The notes under the pieces are model-generated. The model was not told the DNA's origin. It searched no databases and was given only the letters and a program-made list of their open reading frames with translations. From NCBI GenBank assembly GCA_001970855.1, contig LSSN01001758.1, forward strand, positions 1 to 14,525: a stretch of DNA of 14,525 nt. Reading direction: 5' to 3'. Below are positions 1-8,436 of the stretch, in pieces (position 1 is the first letter of the stretch; each line of letters begins with the position of its first letter). The translations under genes were made by a program, and so were the position numbers. Source of the DNA: Smittium culicis (taxonomy: Eukaryota; Kickxellomycota; Harpellomycetes; Harpellales; Legeriomycetaceae).

Positions 1-2
1 CA

Positions 3-554
3 ACGCTGGCGAAACTGATGGCCAAAATTGTGGCCACAAAACTCAGCAAAATCGATGCTAAATACCAAATATTCGTAAAAGAGCAAGCTGGATTTCGGAA
101 TTTCGAGGAGTGTGCGGGCAAAGCCACCACTCTATACGAAATAGTCCGCCGACGGAAAATTCAGAACAAGGAAACATGGCTGTGCTATATCGACTATAGC
201 AAGGCCTACGACCGGGTCCCCCACATGGCCCTACTGCATAAACTGCGATCAGTGGGCATTGGGGGCAAACTCCTCAATATGATCAAGAGCATGTATGATG
301 CCCCGAAAATTGCAGTTAGAGTTGGAAATGAAGTTTCCAACCCGACAGAATACCTCTGTGGAGTGCGGCAAGGGTGCCCAGCCTCGCCGATACTCTTCGA
401 TTTTTATATTAACGACATATTCAAGGGCGTACGAGGTGTACGGGTGCCTGAACTCACCTCACGAATACCCGGACTACTGTTCGCTGATGATGCCGTGCTA
501 TTGGCCGAATCATCAGCCGATATTCAAGATTCGCTGAACTTAATTATCGAATGA
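3..554 (+). CDS. Non-LTR retrotransposon RT, partial, least decayed element
   Basis: This is an internal piece of a LINE-type reverse transcriptase, which copies element RNA at a nicked chromosomal target. The frame is open from the window edge, so the Met at 18 is not a start; the residues before it (TLAKL) continue the conserved fingers block. Counting from that Met, QAGFR is at 23-27, motif A CYIDYSKAYDRV has its catalytic Asp at 59, motif B is GVRQGCPASPILF at 115-127, and motif C FADD is at 155-158, so all catalytic Asp residues are present. The frame stops at TGA 552-554, where related elements usually have Trp (IIE-stop-SDN). About 30 bases later a one-base shift separates VNAS from KCGI, and similarity ends near 600. 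Thumb and C-terminal regions are missing. G+C is visibly higher than in the rest of the window. The family is certain; the LINE clade is unresolved. Confidence 0.93.
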   Translation, partial: TLAKLMAKIVATKLSKIDAKYQIFVKEQAGFRNFEECAGKATTLYEIVRRRKIQNKETWLCYIDYSKAYDRVPHMALLHKLRSVGIGGKLLNMIKSMYDAPKIAVRVGNEVSNPTEYLCGVRQGCPASPILFDFYINDIFKGVRGVRVPELTSRIPGLLFADDAVLLAESSADIQDSLNLIIE

Positions 555-610
555 TCGGATAATTTGGAAATGGCTGTGAATGCCTCCCAAGTGCGGTATA
601 TTTTAATAAT

Positions 611-1080
611 GAAAAGTTTTGATTCTATATATTTCCCTATATGTTTGATTAAACATTTCAGATAACCATTTGCCTTCCTGGGATATATTTTTTTTTGTAT
701 ATGAAACGTTTCTTAGAATAATTACCGTCTGATAATTGGTCAGGATGTCATTAGATGCTGCATACCGCAAAATGAGACGGTCTGATTTGCTCACAGCTAT
801 CAATTCATAGTTCATCAATATAATTCTGATTCAAATTCGATTTTACACTTTAATATTAATGGAATCAGCAATTTGTGACGCATTAACAATCTGTCAAAAA
901 ACGGTATTGCAATCCGTCTTGTTTACATAATCGGAAAATAAGCAGCTTTTGAGAAATTCTGGTACATGTTGGTCACTCTTAAGGCTTTTACGAAATTTGC
1001 TGACCGTGAGGGGCCAGCTTATATACTATTACTTTGTCTTTGATAGTATTATTAATTAATACTTTCCGCCAATTATGGAC
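611..1080. other. Unassigned stretch of intermediate G+C
   Basis: No gene is recognised here. Base composition lies between the G+C-richer LINE piece on the left and the A+T desert on the right, and is highest around 960-1020. Plus-strand reading from about 742 to 1040 meets only a few stops, and a 71-codon frame is open on the minus strand at 603-818, but neither translation resembles a family I know. A short inverted repeat (AGTATTA, 5-base spacer, TAATACT) lies at 1045-1063. The stretch could be retroelement UTR or LTR remains, or old host intergenic DNA. Confidence 0.4.
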
Positions 1081-4000
1081 CGTATGTTATCTGATGATTG
1101 TGTTTTTTTGTATTGATTATATTGTTGATTTATTGATACAGATATCCTTAGAAACTTCGTTTTGATTTATAAAAATGTTTATTTTTTTAATATACATTTT
1201 GAATATAAATTTAATCACATAGATTTTAATTTTTCTTATTATAATATGGTTAGAAGTGTAAAATTTGAATTATATTGTTATTATTTTATTTATACGTGTT
1301 TTAATTTATAAATTTAATATAATTTTTTTAGTACTGTGTTAAATTAGTATAAATAATTTTTTTTTATTTTTTTATAATTAATCGTTGAAAATATACTAAT
1401 TAAAAATACTAAGATTTATATTATATTATAAAATAAAATGAATTGTAACTATTTTGGTCTCACTTCATTCTAATGTTGATTAATTCAAACTTTTGGTTTT
1501 CTGTTTAAATACTACATATTTATATTCATTTAATATTTTTATATTATAACTTAAAAATTATAATCGTTGTAGAAGGCATGTCTAGTCTACTTGAATGTAG
1601 GGAAAATCAAAATTCTAATTCGAAATAATAAATCGATGCGAACGAATTGATACGGTTTCCCATGATTTTTTCATCCGAATCCATGCTCCTCTGCATTATT
1701 TAATGATATATAATTTCTGAATAACATATTGCTCTAGAACACCGGAGATATTTTAAAGAGGTTAGAATGGAATAAAGACATTAAAATATCTTATTATATT
1801 TTAGCTAAATTGATTTTGGGAAATTAAATTTTTTTTACAAAGAATTATAAATCTAAATTGATTATTTATTCTATTTTATAAATATTGGATACTTTATAAG
1901 AAAAACTTTATATAAAAATATCAAAAAAAATTAATTTGGGCAAAAATTTTTACGTGTTTATATATATATCATATAATTTTTTCAATAGTCACTAAATCTC
2001 ATTAATTTCAAGCTATTGTTAAATATTTTACTGAGATATTCTCAAATTAAAATAAATTCATAATTATTGATCTTGTTACATTTTTCTTTCTCTTTAAAAT
2101 TGTAGCTTAAAATTCTAAGCTAGGTCTATTTATCTGGATAGAAAATTATGAAAACTAAAAAAAGTAAGCACATTTATAGATCAAGTATGAAGTATGAAAT
2201 ATTTATCTTGAAATTTTAAAATATTAAATATTTATTTTATCAGCCAGAATAAACTAAAATTTAAATCACTTTTTTATGTCGCTAGAGATTTTAGATCATC
2301 ATTTATAAAATAAATATATATCAAATTTATTAGTTACTATTTTTTACGGATATCATAATTACTTTTTTTTTCCATATAACTCATTAAAAAATTTAAAATT
2401 TTCCAGCATTAATAAGTTATTTGAGAATTATTTACTTGGATTAAATTAATTCAATTGGAAAATCGAATTGTATAAAAATTTGAATATAAATTAAATAGCA
2501 ATTATTTTTTAATCTTTATTGAATTTTAATCCTGTTTTACCATTATTTTCATTTAAAATATCAAATTGTGAGTATAATTTTATATATGATAAAGTTTTAT
2601 TTAAGATTTTATAAGTATTTTATTGGATTATACAGCAATTATTCTCGAATAATTATGTATATAATCAGGTAATATTTTTATTATAATTATAAAATAAACT
2701 TTGAGGGATTTTTTCTGATTCGCATATCTAGAATTTGACTCTAAGATTTTGTTTAAATCTTATGATATTAAATTTTATAAGCGTGCTAAATTTTTATAAA
2801 CCCAAAATTTAAAAGGGGAGTAAATAAAAAATAAATCTGTGATGATATGTAATAAGAGATAAGGTGGGCGATACTTTCATGCTTCAAGCACACGTCCAAT
2901 TTTCCCATCATTTAATTCTCATACATATCTTCGAAAGGCATATAAAAAAATATCCAAATGAATTTCCGTAATAATGATAATTAATAACATAAAATAATAT
3001 AAATAAAAAGATCATTTATTATAATATGTTATCTACAGTATAAATAAACCTGAGAAAATGCTATGAAAAAAAGTACTGAGTATAAATATACGCAATTAGC
3101 GATGTAATCTAGGTTGTTTCCACCCCTTGGAGCATATCCATAATGAGGTTATAATTCATTATCTTGGAAAATTGCCGAAATTTAAATAAAAATTAGTTAT
3201 ACTTTTATTTCACATTATCAATTTATGATTAATAAAAATATCATAAACTTGAAATTATTGATTCAAGAGAATATATAAAACCCATATATTTGGTAAATTT
3301 ATAAATTTTATTAAACGAAAATTTGTAATGACCCTATTTAAATCACTATATCAAAGTTTTTAATAGAGAAATTTGAGCATTAAATTAATCACTAAATACA
3401 TCATTTATCTAAATGTGTAGAGCAACCAAAATAGTTGTCTTTTATAATTGATTTATAATTTTTTTTCTTATATATTTTCTGAAAATAATCTTTTAATAAG
3501 CCATTTAAATCATATTTGTGCTATAGGGTTATATAAAATTACAATTTTATTTGAAAAAATAAATATAAATAAAATAATTAATTATAATTTAATAATTTAA
3601 AATTATGTATTATAAAAGGTCCCTACTCTTATAATTTTTTTTGTCTAGACTTTTATAGTATTTTTTATGATTTTTATCTTTTCTTATTTTCTTATTGTTT
3701 TATTTTAATCGCAGTATATCTCTATATTTTTAAATAATGATATTTTATTTACTTCTAAAAATTGTTTTTTGTTGTTGTTGATAAATTATAAATATTTTTA
3801 AAGTGCTAATTAGAGGATATTGTTAGCAAAATGCTTTCTACTAGTTGTATGAGTATCAAGGATTAATTTGAGAATATATATATATTTCATATAAGTGTTG
3901 TAAATTTATACAAAAGCACTACTATTTTTGAATTTTTTTTTTCTAGGATCGTTTAATCGAGATTTTTGATGTAAAATTTTCTTTCTCTCTATTATTTTCT

Positions 4001-4100
4001 TTATCACCCAGGATTTATAACTTAACACATTAAATTGAATTTCGACCTTATTATCTTTTAACCTAAAATTTTTTGCACCTTATTTGCATTTTCGTCAATA
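1081..4100. other. A+T-rich gene desert
   Basis: About 3 kb dominated by T and A homopolymer runs, with stops in every frame on both strands. I see no gene and no tRNA-like element. Small runs such as (GTT)n near 3770, and AT alternations near 1965 and 3875, are ordinary for this composition. Islands near 1565-1760, 2860-2940 and 3110-3175 are less A+T-rich. The first has a plus-strand frame with only two adjacent stops (from about 1570 to 1700, including MSSLLECRENQNSNS), but I do not recognise it. The 3' LTR of the minus-strand Ty3/gypsy element would be expected at the right end, just below 4100; no convincing one is visible. Confidence 0.55.
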
Positions 4101-5000
4101 TTAGACTCCGAAGAAATAGATTTTAGGCTTGATATAATAAAATTTAGATAATATTTTACCATAAAAATCTTGTAAAATTATGTAATTATTGTCAGTCTTT
4201 CCCACTATTTTATACAGTAAATCATAGTTTTTTTTTTAGTAATTTATAGATTACTTTTCTTTATGCAATAACTTTCATCTCTCAATTCTGTAATTTTTAT
4301 TTTGTAATTAAAATCTTACATTGTTTTACCTGAAGAAATTTTGCTTTGCTCTAAAATTTCTTTAAAAGTATTTATATTTACTAATTAAATTCTACATTTT
4401 TTTTGCCATAACTTGCGTTTAAAAATTTTTTTTTTCTATAATCTTTTAAAAAGTCATATTTTCTACGAAACATTACAGTTAATGGAGTGGATTTGGTTGA
4501 TTTTTTGATTTTTATATTCATCCTATCCATGGGCATAGGAACATGCAAGTTCCAATCCTTTTCATTCGAATGAATAAATTTTCTAAGAATGATTTTTGCA
4601 ATCTCAACTGAATTTTCTGATTTTCCATTAGCCTAAATATAATATTGGGATATTAGCCCATGTTCGTTTTTTGCAGAGTTGGTTAGCTTATTTATTAGAG
4701 AGTTTACAAATTCTTTCCCATTATCGCTTTGCAATATTTTAGGAAACCCAAATGTAGAAAATATTTCTATTAAAACTACTGTTATTGTTTCTTTAAATTT
4801 ATTTGGTATAGGCTAGAAACAAAAAATTTTGAGTGGATTTCAACAAAAACTAGGAAATTAATATTATTTGTTAGTGATTTTGTTTACGGCTCATCTTATC
4901 CAATAGTTATATTGTCAAAAGACTTATTTGCGTGAATTGGTAATAGAGGGATGTATCCTATTTTAGCCAAAATGTAAATTAAGCAAGTAATGCAATATGC
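4101..5000 (-). pseudogene. Integrase of the Ty3/gypsy element
   Basis: Would insert the cDNA into the chromosome. The zinc-binding end survives as YCITC (Cys codons at 4992-4994 and 4983-4985); its His pair is not clearly seen. The core has FDNITIG at about 4919-4899, where the family has an Asp at the final position. After a frameshift near 4800 come FGFPKILQSDNGKEF, with the second Asp at 4723-4725, and ANGKSENSVEIAKIIL, with Glu at 4615-4617. That gives exactly 35 residues between them. WNLHVPMPMDRMN and TPLTVMFRRKYDF follow, as in the family. The C-terminal subdomain is seen at 4104-4216 as NNYIILQDFYGKILSKFYY, similar to the GPY/F-type end, closed by a stop at 4101-4103. The sequence between core and C-terminus is heavily decayed. 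Confidence 0.92.
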
Positions 5001-5213
5001 GTTATATTCTTAAACTTCAGAATTTAAACCTTTCAAATTACAATTTTTAAATGTATTTTTTCAAAATGCACATTAGCTCCAAAATACCTTAGTAAATAGT
5101 AAAGCTCAAGAATGTCTTGCTTTTATTATTGATCAGAAATTTATTTAATTTAAAGAAGTTAACCTTTATAATACTATTTTTACGTTCTATGTTTCGGTAT
5201 TAATTTCTACGTT

Positions 5214-5738
5214 TTAAATTATTCTGATCAAGCAGTCAGTTAAAATATATTTATTTTCAGAAAGGTGATATAAACTAAAACTATAATCAAATAGAGCATC
5301 TATCCAGCCAACTAGCAAAGGATTTAAGTTTTTTTATGAGTGTAAATACGTTAAAGCGGTGTGATTGGTTTATAAGCTAAATTGTACACCGTGTATATAA
5401 TAATAAAAATTTTTTAAACTAAATATCACTCCAAGAAATTCCTTTTTAGTTGCTGAATAATTTATTTCAGATTTTTTTAAAGCCCGTGATTGAAATGATA
5501 TATACTTTGTTTTCCCGTTAATATTTTGAAATAAAACGCATCCTAATCCTACATTTGATGCATCTTTTACTATGAAAAAAATGAAATTAAAATCAGGCTC
5601 ATTTAAAATAAGAGGCGCGCCAAAGATCTCGATAATCATATTGAATGATTCTTTGTGTTCGCTTTCCGATTTAAATTTATCAGCGAACCAATCTTTATCG
5701 AGATGGGAAGTAACTTGAAATATTAAAGGTACTAAATC
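5214..5738 (-). pseudogene. RNase H domain and tether of the Ty3/gypsy element
   Basis: Would remove the RNA strand of the RNA-DNA hybrid after reverse transcription. One frame spans from after a stop (5739-5741) to TAA 5214-5216, with internal stops at 5370-5372 and near 5324. Before the Met at 5639 it reads KDWFADKFKSESEHKESF, the end of the RT connection. After that Met come IFGAPLILNEPDF (5-17), the catalytic region VKDASNVGLGCVL with Asp26, FQSRALKKSEINYSATKKEF with Glu67, and FYYYIHGVQFSL. Past the stop the same frame gives TNHTALTYLH, where the family has TDH, and ILTDCLIRI, the counterpart of V-A-D-A-L-S-R. This is the most coherent piece of the element, with an 89-codon uninterrupted run, but the third acidic position has become Asn. 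Confidence 0.93.
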
Positions 5739-5939
5739 TCAAGTAACTTTTAAGGCCCAAAAAATTTTGTACTTGCTTTTGATTTTTAATCTTTTTACAA
5801 TCACTTAGATTTACAAACTTTCTAATATCAATATGTCTCTCTTCTTTTTTTATAGTAAAGCAAAGAATATCAATTTCTTGTTGGTAAAAATCGAATTTTT
5901 TTTTTTAGAACTAGCTCCGTATTATTGATAATATCTAAG

Positions 5940-6360
5940 GGTTTCAACAATTTTTTTTAATCTCTTCGCTTGAAAAACGAATAAAAATGTCATCAAAAAA
6001 CGTGCTTATAAATCCATAGCCCTTAGTAAGTGTACGTATAACACGTTGGAATTTTGAAGGCAGTGTTTTTAGATTAAATGGCGCCCTTGAATAATATTAA
6101 TTCCCTAAAATACTAAAAGCTGTTTTCTATTTATTTTTCAGTTAATCTGGAAATAAATGATATACTCTAATTAGGTCTAAAAACAAAAAAATGGTTTAAC
6201 CTTTCAATGATTTGAAAATGTCATTTATTAATGAAAATGAGAATCTGATATCCATTATATTTCAATAAACTCTCTGAAATCGTGCAAACTCGAACTTGAG
6301 TTTTTTCACTCAAATGATCTTTTTTGGGTTTAGCAAACAGCGGTGTATAAAAGTGGTGAC
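5940..6360 (-). pseudogene. Reverse transcriptase domain of the Ty3/gypsy element
   Basis: Copies element RNA into cDNA in the particle. Fingers remains near 6349-6280 read YTPLFAKPKKDH followed by a TQVRVCT block, the counterpart of S-P-x-x-x-V-x-K-K ... R-x-C-x-D; the Asp after CT is Ile here. Motif A is TIFLFLDLIRVYH, with LDL at 6172-6180. Motif B is PFNLKTLPSKFQRV. Motif C is FFDD at 5989-6000, in the place of the usual YLDD or YVDD, and is followed by IFIRFSSEEIKK, as expected. Motifs A, B and C share one frame with the protease but are separated by stops, while the fingers are in another frame. The connection end (FLGLKSYLRF, near 5760) lies just downstream in a third frame. The domain identity is secure; activity is excluded by the breaks. 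Confidence 0.9.
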
Positions 6361-6471
6361 GATAGTAGCAGTTTTGATTATATCGTTTTCTAGCCACTAT
6401 TTATCTCAACGTCTATTTCTCCAATAATAAGATTGATATTGGATATTTCCTCTCATAAACAGTTCTGTTTG

Positions 6472-7014
6472 TCAGAGTGTGCAAATAAATTGTATCTTCT
6501 CTATGGGGCAAGGATTTAAAGGGTTGATGATTTCATTTATTTTTAACAATTCTAGAATATCGTCATCCAATATTTTATCGACTCTATTGGAAGATTTTAT
6601 GCAGATGTCTTCAATTTTATCAATAATAGAATCACTAGGTAATTCTTCACATTCATTAGGGAATTTGTATGGCAATCCAAAAATATTCAATTTTAGCCTT
6701 TTAATAAGATCTTTTCCTATAAGCACTTCATATTCGTGCATTTCTTTTAGCACCTCAAATTTTGCACTAACAATACTTTTCCCTGCGTATATTGTTACTA
6801 AATCAGTTATTTTATAACGCGGCTGCTTGATCTGTGAGTCGGCAAATATATTATAGTCATCTACGTCTTCACAATTAACATTTAATTCCCAAGTATGCAG
6901 GTCGGATATACATGAAACTTTGGTGCTGGTATCTAGCTCAGTATAAATATTATGCCTATTTATTAGTATTGGAAATATAAAATCTTTAAACAATCTATCT
7001 GAAGCATCGGAATA
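6472..7014 (-). pseudogene. Retroviral-type aspartic protease of the Ty3/gypsy element, with linker to RT
   Basis: This would cleave the Gag-Pol polyprotein inside the particle. Codon 1 here is the TTG at 6991-6993; the frame is open back to a TAA at 7015-7017 and runs on from the zinc-knuckle frame. The flap-side strand PILINRHNIYTELDTST (residues 8-24) matches the active-site region of pepsin-fold retroelement proteases, with Asp21. The usual DTG or DSG reads DTS, which would impair the active site. About 70 residues later YEVLIGKDLIKRL (88-100) corresponds to the conserved I-L/I-G-x-D strand. The rest is the acidic connector to RT, ending in a stop at 6472-6474. The reading continues in another frame toward the RT fingers. 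An opposite-strand frame at 6479-6817 is a shadow of this one. Confidence 0.85.
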
Positions 7015-7119
7015 TTATTTCTTAATAGAGTGCTCTTTTAGGTCTTCAGTTACTGGCAGCCTATCAATTTTAAAGTTCGATATTCTCTTTATTTGACGGT
7101 TTTCGGCATTTTTGACTGG

Positions 7120-7161
7120 GCAGTTCGTTGAGGTATGGTATTGACTTCCACATGAATCACA
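7120..7161 (-). other. Intact second zinc knuckle CX2CX4HX4C
   Basis: CDSCGSQYHTSTNC has all four ligands at exact spacing. This is the hallmark of the Gag nucleocapsid domain and fixes the orientation and order of the element. Confidence 0.9.
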
Positions 7162-7226
7162 ATTGTAGTATCTTTCTTTATTCTTGATGAACCAGCGCTA
7201 TAATTGCTATTATTTTTATTAGTATA

Positions 7227-7268
7227 GCGTTCTTCACTGTTGTGCGATTTTGAATTAATAAAGGTGCA
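7227..7268 (-). other. Degenerate first zinc knuckle (two Cys lost)
   Basis: CTFINSKSHNSEER keeps Cys1 and His at the C-x2-x-x4-H-x4 spacing. Position 5 (expected Cys) is not Cys, and the last Cys is Arg (CGC, one transition from TGC). It could no longer bind zinc normally. Confidence 0.75.
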
Positions 7269-7496
7269 GAATTTGCCTGTTTTTTTTTGGATAGTTGGTT
7301 GTATGAGTAATTATTGTTATATCATCTTGATTTATTAGAATTGTTATTATTGTTATTGAAATGGTTAAATTTGTAAAAAATCGAATATGGTTGATTATTA
7401 TTTTGGGTATATTTATAATTTTCGCAGCAGTTATCCCTTTGAATAAAATGAGTAATATTTGAAAACTGCATAGCTAACTATGATATTATTAAAAAT

Positions 7497-7916
7497 TTAA
7501 ATTTTTTTCCCGTTGTCTAAAATAGTTCCTTCTACCTGGCGTCTTATCCCATCAGGTAGGAAAGCCAAATATCTCATTGTTGCATTAACATCAGATGTTA
7601 GTAGTTCTATTGCCTTAATAATTTCCTAGTACCTTTTATAAAGTTCGGATACATTTTCTCCTAGAAAAATTTAAATATTACAAAGATGCTATAGTAATAT
7701 GAATTTTCTCTCAGGGTCGTAAAATAGCCATTTAAATATAGATATAGTTACGGGCAGTTCGTCATTTCCGCTCATAGAGTTTATTAACATTGCAAGTTTC
7801 ATTGATACATCCAAAAGGGGTATTATCCTAGCCCTGCGTTTGCCTGATTCAAGGCTGTTGGAATGTATGTATACATCTAATATTTCATTAATCTGATCTG
7901 TTTCTCGATATGTTAG
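7497..7916 (-). pseudogene. gag: Gag capsid-like fragment of the Ty3/gypsy element
   Basis: Gag would form the cytoplasmic virus-like particle that holds the element RNA. One frame runs from a stop at 7917-7919 to a stop at about 7497, broken internally by a few stops, the first at 7689-7691. The opening 75 codons are free of stops and mostly helical in character, with segments such as ETDQINEILDVYIHSN and FKWLFYDPERKF. The later part includes VNATMRYLAFLPDGIRRQV, which has the feel of a capsid C-terminal helix block. I cannot assign it by catalytic motifs because gag has none. The call rests mainly on position, immediately upstream of the zinc knuckles and protease in the same strand sense. 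No start codon can be chosen with confidence. Confidence 0.62.
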
Positions 7917-7919
7917 TCA

Positions 7920-8334
7920 CGGAGACAGGAAAAAAGACAGGGAGAAGATTGGACTGAAACCGAAAATAAGACATAGACTAAGATTGTGTTATTAATTTAA
8001 TCTTTTTATGGTGATATATATTTAGAAGGATAAATATTATAAAATAAATTATACATCTAGATTTTCCGAAAGATGGAAAAAGGTTTCCCTTTTATATTTT
8101 TGAAGAAAAGTAATAATGATAATATTAAATATACATAATTATAAAAGTATTAACAATTTTGAAAAAATAGCTTGCGTAATATTATGAAATGTTCTAAAAG
8201 GTTTTAGAAACGACTGTATAGAATCTATGGATAACATTTCATCGTTTTCCAAAATTTTACATGATGTTGAATGATGTTCCATAAACTTCTAGAGTGTTTC
8301 TGTCAATAATAAAAAGAATAATATACTCACGTAA
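7920..8334. other. A+T-rich gap between the Ty3/gypsy element and LINE 2
   Basis: The 5' LTR and primer-binding site of the minus-strand element should lie here. I compared it by eye with sequence below 4100 and found no matching LTR, and no clear tRNA-complementary site. An imperfect inverted repeat at 8191-8211 (arms GTTCTAAAA and TTTTAGAAAC around GG) is the only structured signal. No gene is seen. Confidence 0.45.
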
Positions 8335-8436
8335 AAATGAATCGAATAAGAATAATTATATCAAGGAATTAAAAGACAATGAGAATAAAATCAATCAAAT
8401 AAAAAAAAACTGGAATGCGTAATTATTCGCTCGAGA

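Larger units (their letters stand above)
7120..7471 (-). pseudogene. gag: Gag nucleocapsid region: Asn-rich stretch and two zinc knuckles
   Basis: This would be the RNA-binding end of Gag. An Asn-rich, low-complexity segment opening with MQFSNITHF (Met at 7469-7471) is followed by two CCHC-type knuckles. The distal one (7120-7161) is perfect: CDSCGSQYHTSTNC, which fits C-x2-C-x4-H-x4-C. The proximal one (7227-7268) reads CTFINSKSHNSEER; it keeps the first Cys and the His at the right spacing, but Ile and Arg stand where the second and last Cys should be. The two knuckles are in different frames, so a frameshift lies between them near 7180-7200. The distal knuckle is in the same frame as the protease, separated from it by a single TAA at 7015-7017. 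Confidence 0.85.
4101..7919 (-). mobile_element. Decayed Ty3/gypsy LTR retrotransposon, internal region
   Basis: The minus strand carries, in order, a capsid-like gag piece, two zinc knuckles, aspartic protease, reverse transcriptase, RNase H and integrase. Protease-RT-RNase H-integrase is the order that defines Ty3/gypsy; Ty1/copia has integrase before RT. About 3.8 kb is a normal internal length for the group, so the copy looks almost complete inside its (unseen) LTRs. It is interrupted by many stops and several frameshifts, so no polyprotein can be made. Key residues are altered in most domains: protease DTS instead of DTG, RT FFDD, RNase H TNH instead of TDH, and loss of the first integrase Asp. 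No LTR pair or tRNA primer-binding site was found, so the true outer ends are unknown. Confidence 0.9.

Noticed and set aside
295..537. Second plus-strand 80-codon frame inside LINE 1
   Set aside because: It overlaps the RT palm in another frame; the RT motifs are all in the longer frame.
603..818. Minus-strand 71-codon open frame
   Set aside because: No recognisable motif, a composition-driven length, and a plus-strand frame over the same bases is about as open. Not supported as a gene.
2840..2940. tRNA-like or other RNA gene in the richer island
   Set aside because: No T-loop consensus (GTTCRANNC) or cloverleaf arms could be formed here, nor at the other TTCGA sites checked in the window.
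6479..6817. Plus-strand 112-codon open frame
   Set aside because: It lies entirely antisense to the protease-linker frame of the Ty3/gypsy element, and its Ser/Ile/Phe-rich product is a shadow.
3400..8340. LTR pair flanking the Ty3/gypsy element
   Set aside because: By-eye comparison of sequence below 4100 with sequence above 7920 gave no convincing direct repeat, no paired TG...CA ends and no tRNA-complementary site.
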